Part shown: positions 1 through 5,171 of the stretch, in pieces | Layout of the letters: every line of letters starts with the position of its first letter | How positions within the stretch are numbered: position 1 is the stretch's first letter | Assembly (NCBI GenBank): GCA_031257725.1 | Contig: JAIROD010000025.1 | Coordinates: forward strand, 1 to 8,020 | Source of the DNA: Planctomycetaceae bacterium | Lineage (GTDB): Bacteria > Planctomycetota > Planctomycetia > Pirellulales > Thermoguttaceae | Length of the DNA stretch: 8,020 nucleotides | Direction of reading: 5' to 3' | Program-made: the position numbers and the translations under genes | The notes under the pieces: generated by a model | Told to the model about the DNA's origin: nothing | The model's input: the letters and a program-made list of their open reading frames with translations, nothing else | Databases searched by the model: none

Positions 1-515
1 CCAAGCGGAATAACAATCAGGAAATAATTAATTATCTGATATTTAACGCCAGACCAATATTTTACATTGGAAAAACTATGAAACCGCCTTGTATGTGGTC
101 GAAACACAATCAATAAACCAATTACAAATACATCTAATAATACTGTATAAATCGGTGGAATCTCGACATTCCCCCAACATCCACAGGTGGTCGCTCCGGA
201 AATGGTTTTATGAAACGAAAATACTAAAAATATCGAAAACAAACCGACTGACATCCAATGAGTCAATTTTGGCAATAACCCAAAAAATAACCAAATTCCG
301 AAAAACAATTCAAATTCGACAACGAAAATATTAAACCATCGAGCATGAAGTAAACTTTCGCCCAACGTTGGTGTTGTCGCCAACTGATAAGCCTTCAACA
401 TTGCCGCAACCAAAAGGACCAATGCTACAGCAAAACGCATTACGTCCCAACTCCGAATCCAAGTAATTCGGCTTTTGTCAGAACTAGCATTTTGTTGGCG
501 ACATTCGGTATTCAT
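1..515 (-). CDS. MauE/DoxX-like redox-associated membrane protein (N-terminal part, runs off the left edge)
   Basis: The minus strand is open from an ATG at 515-513 to the window edge, giving 171 codons with no stop. After a polar N-terminus (about 1-23) there are hydrophobic segments at about 26-45, 62-82, 86-105 and 121-139, and a fifth begins near 161. Between the third and fourth lies CGCWG (Cys111, Cys113), matching the CGCFG-type motif of MauE/DoxX-like proteins that I associate with planctomycete redox membrane proteins. MauE was first described in methylamine dehydrogenase maturation; members are thought to help disulfide or redox chemistry at the membrane. Here the substrate is unknown and the role is inferred. 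The start is the first ATG after a candidate promoter; the ribosome site is weak (CAGAG directly before ATG). Met26, just before the first membrane segment, is an alternative start. The C-terminus and any downstream partner lie outside the window. Confidence 0.72.
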   Translation of the reverse strand, partial: MNTECRQQNASSDKSRITWIRSWDVMRFAVALVLLVAAMLKAYQLATTPTLGESLLHARWFNIFVVEFELFFGIWLFFGLLPKLTHWMSVGLFSIFLVFSFHKTISGATTCGCWGNVEIPPIYTVLLDVFVIGLLIVFRPHTRRFHSFSNVKYWSGVKYQIINYFLIVIPL

Positions 516-719
516 CTCTGATAGATATTCAAAAAAATGATACAAACAAAAATCTTTGTTTTCAAAGGATTTAATATTATTTTCAGGTATTGTGTGGTTT
601 CAATGTGTAATATTATTTACAATCATCATAAAAACCGTGATTTTTATTCCCCGCTAAATATCCCAAAATTAACATTGTTCTGAAATCTAATCCCGAAAAA
701 GAAAATTGCAATAGGGGGG
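516..719. other. AT-rich intergenic stretch without a gene
   Basis: I see no coding frame with a plausible start and ribosome site on either strand. Apart from the candidate promoter listed separately and a short G run (714-719) before the next palindrome, nothing is recognisable. Confidence 0.5.
575..603 (-). promoter_or_regulatory. Candidate sigma70-type promoter for the MauE-like gene
   Basis: Reading the minus strand, TTGAAA (603-598) is followed after 17 bases by ATAATA (580-575), about 60 bases upstream of the ATG at 515. The spacing and the -35 match are good and the -10 is fair. The surrounding sequence is so AT-rich that chance matches are likely. The 11-mer TAATATTATTT occurs twice here (572-582 and 608-618). 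Confidence 0.3.
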
Positions 720-902
720 TAAAAAAATTTGTAATATATCAGTGGAATATTTTTTTTTAACTATTCAGTCGTTTACTCCGAATGCCCCCCTAGCCCCTCC
801 GAAGGAGGGGAATGATTCCCCTCCTTCGGAGGGGGCAGGGGTGGTAAAAAATAAACTTCAATCTCCGAAAAATTCCACTGATATATTACAAAAATTTTTT
901 CA
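720..902. repeat. Nested palindromic element with a GC-rich double-hairpin core
   Basis: The outer arms are a perfect 21-bp inverted repeat at 728-748 and 872-892 (contains GTAATATATCAGTGG), each flanked by A/T runs that extend the pairing imperfectly. Inside is a second perfect inverted repeat of 17 bp at 794-810 and 818-834, separated by AATGATT. Each of these arms is itself a hairpin: CCCCTCC-GAA-GGAGGGG and CCCCTCC-TTC-GGAGGGG. The core can therefore fold as one long hairpin or two small ones. The GC-rich core stands out sharply from the AT-rich arms. It encodes nothing. It looks like a non-autonomous mobile or REP/MITE-like element; bidirectional terminator activity is also possible. Confidence 0.75.
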
Positions 903-910
903 AAAAATAT

Positions 911-1105
911 CCTAGCGTTCACAGGGTGGTTGTTAATTTAGGTAAATTTTTGAAGGCAAAATCTACAAATGCTTGACCTTATCAGTTCAGCAGAAGATGC
1001 AATGTTGTAGAAAAACAGATATTGGGAGCATTGCGCCCGTCGTTTGAAATTCCAGATCGCTATTAAAATTTTATCCATTTTAACAACCACCCTGTGAACG
1101 CTAGG
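911..1105. mobile_element. MITE-like element, copy 1 (perfect 26-bp terminal inverted repeats)
   Basis: The ends 911-936 and 1080-1105 are exact reverse complements over 26 bp (starts CCTAGCGTTCACAGGGTGG). The roughly 143-bp interior has no credible gene. The right-hand 37 bp (1069-1105) matches the right end of the second copy (3036-3072) at 35 of 37 positions, so this is a repeat family and not a local hairpin. No clear target-site duplication is visible; both sides are A-rich. It lies 61 bp downstream of the VWA gene stop and could serve as its transcription terminator through folding. The mobilising enzyme is not in the window. Confidence 0.8.
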
Positions 1106-1166
1106 AAAAATTCTGAAATAATCAGAAAATTTTCGGTGAAAAATGATCACCTTTTCATAATGGGGT

Positions 1167-2486
1167 TCAATATTTTTGTTGATTCGAATAGGAATTTTGG
1201 TATTCAATCATTTTCTTTCGGGAAGCGGGCCACGCCGGCGAGTTCACTTCACGCGATTGATTGGCGTTCATTGATGCGGAACGTTTTAACCGTACCGAAT
1301 CAAGAACCTTACTATTTTGTTCCAGAAAATCAACGTTCTTGGTGAAGACGGTTTGAGCTCCTTTAATATCGCCTGCGTCACGGAGTTGCATTGCCCGTTT
1401 ATTTTCAAGATTGGCGAGCAGTTCAACATAATCTTCCATAACAGATTTATTGAGCGAATTTTTCACTTGGGTTTCTGAATTGGAAAACTTGACTTCGAGT
1501 CTGCCGCTTAATTGGTCAACATCTTTTGTTTCCATATTGGTATATCGAAGTGATACTTTTGCCAATTCTCTGGTTTGACCGGATTCTTCGGCGGGAACTT
1601 CCACTTCGAGTATTACAAATCGTTCATGGCGGCTGTAAATCTGGTTCCAGCCGAACTTCACTTCCTGCCCTTTGATGTCAACATCTCCATTCAATGCACG
1701 AACCGGTCGGATTCCTTCCGGAATGGTTACAACACAGGAAACCTCCTGAGCGACAACAGACAATGCCGTATTAAATTCTTTTTGGAAAATATCCGCCATT
1801 TCGTCGGCACTTTCGATGAATTTGTGATTTCCGTCGCTTGTTGCCGCCAATTTAACCATGAGATCTTCGTTGTAACCGTTGCCGAGACCGAATGTCGTAA
1901 CGGAGATTCCCTCGCCCCCGCAGGATTTACCAAGTTTGGCGAGATCTTCCGGTGAACTTGGACCGACATTGGCTAAACCGTCGCTCAAAAGAATAACTCG
2001 ATTCACATAACCTTTTTCAAGAAATTTACGGACTTCTTCAATTCCTTTTTGAGTTCCTCCGTACAAGGCGGTGGAACTGCCGGCGTGAATTGACCGGATT
2101 TTTTGTTCCAAAATTTCCCTGTCTGAAATTTTTGTTGCGGGGACAAGAACTTCGACATTACTGTCGAACACGATGACAGAAGCGATATCTTTGGGTTCAA
2201 GCCGTTGCAGGGCTTGAATGGCTGCTTCTTTTGCCTGTTCGATTTTCTTTCCCTGCATGGAGCCGGATCGATCAATGACCAACGCAACATTGATCGGAGC
2301 CCGTTCCTTTTCGGATTTCAACTCGAATCCTTTAATGCCAACTTTAAGACAAACCGTTTGTTTTTTTCCGGCATGCAATACGGAATTGGCAGTGGCAACC
2401 TGTAGTTCACACTGTTTCGCTTCGAGAGCTGCAACACAGAACACGAACAACAACGTTACACAAAAATTAACAAAAAGTTTCCTCAT
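1167..2486 (-). CDS. Secreted von Willebrand factor A (VWA) domain protein
   Basis: This is a 439-residue protein starting MRKLFVNF, with a signal peptide (hydrophobic about 4-20). A VWA domain spans about 65-245 and carries a complete metal-ion-dependent adhesion site: DRSGS (Asp72, Ser74, Ser76), a Thr at 139 in GSSTALYGG, and Asp169 in LLSDG. VWA domains with this site bind a divalent metal and usually mediate protein-protein contacts. After it come a beta-rich region (about 248-335) and a helical tail (about 345-400), the layout of YfbK-like or inter-alpha-trypsin-inhibitor-like VWA proteins, as far as I can judge. Two ATGs are adjacent (2489 and 2486). The strong AGGAGG site lies 2 bases from the first but 5 from the second, so I choose 2486. 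No neighbour on the same strand is close enough for an operon. The binding partner is unknown; export to the periplasm or surface is inferred. Confidence 0.88.
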   Translation of the reverse strand: MRKLFVNFCVTLLFVFCVAALEAKQCELQVATANSVLHAGKKQTVCLKVGIKGFELKSEKERAPINVALVIDRSGSMQGKKIEQAKEAAIQALQRLEPKDIASVIVFDSNVEVLVPATKISDREILEQKIRSIHAGSSTALYGGTQKGIEEVRKFLEKGYVNRVILLSDGLANVGPSSPEDLAKLGKSCGGEGISVTTFGLGNGYNEDLMVKLAATSDGNHKFIESADEMADIFQKEFNTALSVVAQEVSCVVTIPEGIRPVRALNGDVDIKGQEVKFGWNQIYSRHERFVILEVEVPAEESGQTRELAKVSLRYTNMETKDVDQLSGRLEVKFSNSETQVKNSLNKSVMEDYVELLANLENKRAMQLRDAGDIKGAQTVFTKNVDFLEQNSKVLDSVRLKRSASMNANQSREVNSPAWPASRKKMIEYQNSYSNQQKY

Positions 2487-2490
2487 CATA

Positions 2491-2497
2491 ACCTCCT
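2491..2497 (-). promoter_or_regulatory. Ribosome binding site that selects the second of two adjacent ATGs
   Basis: The minus strand reads AGGAGGTTATGATG. The Shine-Dalgarno core AGGAGG leaves only 2 bases to the first ATG (2489) and 5 to the second (2486). The second spacing is normal, which favours the shorter protein by one residue. A second purine-rich site (CAGGAGGA, 2532-2525) and a small hairpin GGACA-AAAAA-TGTCC (2514-2528) lie just upstream in the leader. Confidence 0.6.
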
Positions 2498-2617
2498 ATG
2501 TTTCGATGCTTACGGACAAAAAATGTCCTCCTGATTTAAAAGAATTAGCGTGATAAAATTCTGCATTAGGTCAAACGGGGAGGTTCATTTTTTTCACACC
2601 AATTCATGAACACACTT

Positions 2618-2690
2618 AAGAAACCTCTAACAATTCATTTTTAATCACAAAGACTATTCATCCCAATTTGTGTTTATTTAGAGGTTCCTC
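2618..2690. repeat. Short imperfect inverted repeat in the divergent intergenic region
   Basis: GAAACCTCTAA (2620-2630) and TTTAGAGGTTCC (2677-2688) pair over about 9-10 bp with a loop near 47 bases. It could be a degraded palindromic element or chance. Nearby at 2706-2711 is an isolated TATAAT with no good -35, followed by a 6-bp hairpin CAAGGG/CCCTTG (2733-2738, 2755-2760). No gene is present. Confidence 0.3.
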
Positions 2691-2787
2691 AAAACTAATC
2701 TGGGGTATAATACAAACATTTTTCTTTTTTATCAAGGGGGAGTATCAAAAAAATCCCTTGCACTCACTATATTTAATTGGATAATTG

Positions 2788-3072
2788 CCTAGCGTTCACC
2801 GGCTGGTTGTTCAATTAGGTCAATTAACGTAGAACATTGCGAGGTAGGCGATCCGTCCGCTGGACGGTCGCGCCGGTTGAGATTTAACTGACACCAGGAA
2901 GGTTTGTCCTGTCTATGCACATCGATTCAATAATAAACCGTTTTGCTGGGGCAAACCGTTGGGGAATCAGTGAAATCTCAACCGGCGCGACCGTTCGGCG
3001 AACGATCGCCTACCTGCCAATAATTGACCTAATATTTTTATCCATTTTAACAACCACCCTCTGAACGCCAGG
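2788..3072. mobile_element. MITE-like element, copy 2, carrying a nested REP-like insert
   Basis: The ends CCTAGCGTTCACCGGCTGG (from 2788) and the reverse complement of 3048-3072 match at about 20 of 24 positions. A second inverted repeat, ATTAGGTCAATTA, pairs perfectly over 13 bp (2814-2826 with 3021-3033). The right end (3036-3072) is 35/37 identical to copy 1 at 1069-1105. The copy is longer than copy 1 (285 against 195 bp) because it contains a GC-rich inverted pair at 2842-3015. Left and right ends differ more here than in copy 1, which suggests an older insertion. It lies between the divergent VWA and low-complexity-protein genes. Confidence 0.78.
2842..3015. repeat. Pair of inverted REP-like hairpins (BIME-like) inside MITE copy 2
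   Basis: The arms 2842-2891 and 2967-3015 are inverted copies of each other, identical at 45 of 50 aligned positions with one indel. Each begins with GTAG next to an imperfect GC-rich palindrome ending CGCGCC, the layout known for REP sequences moved by RAYT (TnpA-REP) transposases. Inside each arm is a 5-bp stem: CGTCC-GCT-GGACG in one and CGTTC-GCC-GAACG in the other, so the C:G to T:A change is compensated. The 75-bp spacer (2892-2966) has direct copies of AAACCGTT (2936-2943, 2953-2960). The REP assignment is inference; no RAYT gene is visible. Confidence 0.6.
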
Positions 3073-3161
3073 AAAATTTTGATGTTGATTGTAATTCATT
3101 TTTTAAGTATTCTTCTGCGGAGAAAAATTGATTTTCTCATCATGTTGTGTTTTCAATGACG

Positions 3162-3191
3162 TTGACCGTTATAACCTGAACAGAATATAAA
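3162..3191 (+). promoter_or_regulatory. Candidate distal promoter for the exported low-complexity protein
   Basis: TTGACC (3162-3167) is followed by TATAAA (3186-3191) with an 18-base spacer. This is a good sigma70-type match just after the MITE copy and about 170 bases before the ATG at 3364. Confidence 0.4.
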
Positions 3192-3220
3192 GTTTTTTTA
3201 ATTTCTCTATTTCATCTATT

Positions 3221-3248
3221 TTGCTTTTCTGAAAAATTGTGTTATATT
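3221..3248 (+). promoter_or_regulatory. Candidate proximal promoter for the exported low-complexity protein
   Basis: TTGCTT (3221-3226) and TATATT (3243-3248) have a 16-base spacer. The predicted transcript would start near 3255 and begin almost directly with the hairpin at 3257-3280. It is an alternative to the distal promoter; both could be used. Confidence 0.35.
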
Positions 3249-3256
3249 CACTGTAC

Positions 3257-3280
3257 CTGAAAATTCGGTTTTCAGTTTTT
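3257..3280 (+). terminator. Terminator-like hairpin in the 5' leader of the low-complexity protein gene
   Basis: CTGAAAA (3257-3263), loop TTCGG, TTTTCAG (3269-3275) and then five T form a 7-bp stem with a U-tract. The loop includes UUCG. The stem is A:T-rich, so intrinsic termination may be weak. It sits between the candidate promoters and the gene, which fits a leader attenuator or an RNA-stability element; chance in AT-rich DNA is possible. Confidence 0.35.
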
Positions 3281-3363
3281 AGATAGGATTGTGGAATTTT
3301 TTTGATTTTTTTCAATTTCTTCAATTAATCGTTAGTGGTTGGTTTAGCGAAAGGAATATTTCA

Positions 3364-4989
3364 ATGAAACGAATGTTCATTTTTTCTGTTGTTATAAGTT
3401 GTTTGCTGATAAGTTATTCTGTAGTTGCCGCCGCTCCTGAAGCAGGTGTTCCCACCGGTAAATCCCATTACAGCAGCCGATCCAATCGGGTGTTGCGGAC
3501 ATGGTCTGAAGAAACTCCGGTTCTTGCTCCTGCGCCGGATCAGATTCCCGTTAGACCAACGCCAATCATTACAGAACAACCAAAAGCGTCAACATCAGAT
3601 ACCTTCTTGGAAAATAAAACATTTTCGAATAAATCTTCTAAATCATCGTCCGATTTTTCTGACTTTTCTGACTTTTCCGATTTTTCGTCAACGGTTCCGA
3701 TTCTGGCTCCGTCAAACCAATCCGATAAACCGAGTCAGTCCCAAGAAATTGTTGTTGAAAAATCAATGGAAGTACGACCATTGTCGAAAATTGACATCAA
3801 CCCAACATCCACCGTAAGAGCCGAAAGGACAGAGGTTTATAAAAAAACGGAAGAATCATCCGGTTCCAATTTTACTTCACGCCCCACTTTTCCAAATCAA
3901 CCGGTTTCAACGGAAAACTACAACAACAAGCAAAAAGAACAACTTGACGAATTAAATGCGCGGTTGGCGAAAATCCAACTTGAAAAACATAACCTGAACG
4001 AAACGCTTAGACTGATTAGTAAAATCCAATCGGCGACAATTAAAGCCCGAACGCTTGTCGATCTTGCGGAATATGTTTCGCGTGACAGCAATTATAAAAA
4101 GGAAGCCGATCAACTTTTTGCTCTTGCAGTTGACGGAATTGACGCATTAGCGAAAGGTGAAGCGATTGTTATTAAAATCAAGGATGATTTGAAAACGGAA
4201 TCTGCTCCTTCCTCTCCGGTTACGAATCCAAGAACACCAGCCGCAACTGTTTTTGCCGAACCGAAAAAACCGACAGAATCAACGTCAACATTAACAACTT
4301 CACCAACATCGCCTTCAACATTCTCAACTCCACCACCGACAACATCGCCGTCGCGTAAAGCATCCATAACGCTTCTTGATGAGGACAAACCGGTTGATTT
4401 ATCATCTTCCAAATCGGAATCCGCATCTAAAACGATACAGAAAACGGGCGAATCTTCGGCAGAAACACGTTCCAAAACACCGGACACGTCGGCTTCCGTT
4501 CCAACTTCACCGGTTGTACCGCCTTCGACTTCTGCGGTTCCTTCGACTTTGCCAACCACGACAAAAAGAACGCCAATATTGTTGGATGATGAACCGGAAC
4601 AGAAAACGATATTGGAAGAAAAAATTAACGCAACAAAGAAAGAGACCACTTCGGCGTTGTCATCGGTTCCGGCGAAACGTCCGCTAATTCTTTTGGGCGA
4701 TGAACCTGAAACGCCTAAATCTGAAACGCTTAAAGAGGAAAAAACGGCTGAAACTAAAACTCCAACAACACGAAAACCGCCGCTGTTGCTCATCGAAGAG
4801 CCGGAGATAAATAAAGAAAAAGAAACAGAGACAAAAATTACCGAACCGGTTAAAACGGAAACCGTTAAAAAAGAAGAAACGGCAACAACAAAAAACGAAA
4901 CGATAAAATCGGATACTTCACCCGCTCCGCCTAAATCGCAACGAAGATCAATGCCGGGAAGACCTAAAGTAATAATGGAAGAAAATTAA
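3364..4989 (+). CDS. Exported low-complexity protein with helical segment and repeated acidic motif, function unknown
   Basis: I choose ATG 3364 (541 residues, MKRMFIFS). AAGGAA at 3351-3356 is 7 bases upstream, and the residues then form a clear signal peptide ending in VAAA near 24. The frame also extends upstream to a TTG at 3289, but that would bury the signal peptide. In the preprotein, about 25-184 is Ser/Pro-rich with four SDF repeats (96-107). About 188-275 is strongly helical and perhaps TPR-like or coiled coil (KEQLDELNARLAKIQ onwards). About 280-541 is Thr/Pro/Glu/Lys-rich and probably disordered. The tail has a motif of type basic-x-P-x-LL-x-DEPE at about 331, 401, 438 and 470, and a shortened RPKVIMEEN at the very end. 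No enzymatic motif is seen. It looks like a periplasmic or surface linker or scaffold; this is inference. The permease gene follows on the same strand after 182 bases, so co-transcription is uncertain. Confidence 0.8.
   Translation: MKRMFIFSVVISCLLISYSVVAAAPEAGVPTGKSHYSSRSNRVLRTWSEETPVLAPAPDQIPVRPTPIITEQPKASTSDTFLENKTFSNKSSKSSSDFSDFSDFSDFSSTVPILAPSNQSDKPSQSQEIVVEKSMEVRPLSKIDINPTSTVRAERTEVYKKTEESSGSNFTSRPTFPNQPVSTENYNNKQKEQLDELNARLAKIQLEKHNLNETLRLISKIQSATIKARTLVDLAEYVSRDSNYKKEADQLFALAVDGIDALAKGEAIVIKIKDDLKTESAPSSPVTNPRTPAATVFAEPKKPTESTSTLTTSPTSPSTFSTPPPTTSPSRKASITLLDEDKPVDLSSSKSESASKTIQKTGESSAETRSKTPDTSASVPTSPVVPPSTSAVPSTLPTTTKRTPILLDDEPEQKTILEEKINATKKETTSALSSVPAKRPLILLGDEPETPKSETLKEEKTAETKTPTTRKPPLLLIEEPEINKEKETETKITEPVKTETVKKEETATTKNETIKSDTSPAPPKSQRRSMPGRPKVIMEEN
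4354..4986 (+). repeat. Region encoding recurring LL-acidic-Pro motif
   Basis: Copies are at 4354-4398 (ITLLDEDKP), 4564-4605 (PILLDDEPE), 4675-4719 (LILLGDEPE), 4771-4815 (PLLLIEEPE) and 4960-4986 (KVIMEEN, truncated). Each is preceded by a basic residue pair or near pair. Start-to-start distances are 70, 37, 32 and 63 residues, so roughly one or two units of 32-37. The DNA of the copies has diverged while the protein motif persists, suggesting selection on the motif. Confidence 0.6.
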
Positions 4990-5060
4990 CGAAAATTCAA
5001 AAAAGAGGAACCTCAGAAAATACCATTTGCCAAAAATGAATTTTTAAACAGAATTAACAA

Positions 5061-5099
5061 AATTTTCACGAAAAAAATTAGTTGACCTTTGTGAAAATT
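5061..5099 (+). promoter_or_regulatory. Inverted repeat upstream of the permease gene, possible operator
   Basis: AATTTTCAC (5061-5069) and GTGAAAATT (5091-5099) are perfect 9-bp inverted repeats with a 21-base spacer that contains TTGACC (5083-5088), a -35-like hexamer. I see no convincing -10 at the right distance (the region reads ACAAAA). A regulator site or a weak terminator for the upstream gene are both possible. Confidence 0.25.
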
Positions 5100-5171
5100 C
5101 GCGGACAAAAAAAATTCTCAAAATTTGTATTATTTATTTGAACAATTATTATAGGCAAGGAAGCCTTAACA

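Noticed and set aside
938..1207. Small minus-strand frame (89 codons) overlapping MITE copy 1
   Set aside because: It reads through the terminal inverted repeat and overlaps the end of the VWA gene; no ribosome site and no recognisable protein.
2501..2525. A seven-codon leader peptide (TTG start, stop overlapping the VWA ribosome site)
   Set aside because: A purine-rich site precedes it, but so short a frame with a TTG start is expected by chance and there is no regulatory codon pattern.
2565..3033. 10-mer ATTAGGTCAA at 2565 and 2814 and inverted at 3024 as a regulator site
   Set aside because: Two of the three are simply the paired arms of MITE copy 2; the third lies upstream of the VWA gene, where the matching -10 is poor. 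Too little to call an operator.
3289..3363. Upstream extension of the exported protein from a TTG at 3289 (25 extra residues)
   Set aside because: It would put an aromatic-rich stretch before a clear signal peptide and has no ribosome site; ATG 3364 has AAGGAA at good spacing.
4110..4793. Long open minus-strand frame (227 codons) opposite the exported protein
   Set aside because: It is the mirror of a Thr/Ser/Pro-rich coding region; its Val/Gly/Ser-rich composition is an antisense artefact and it has no ribosome site.
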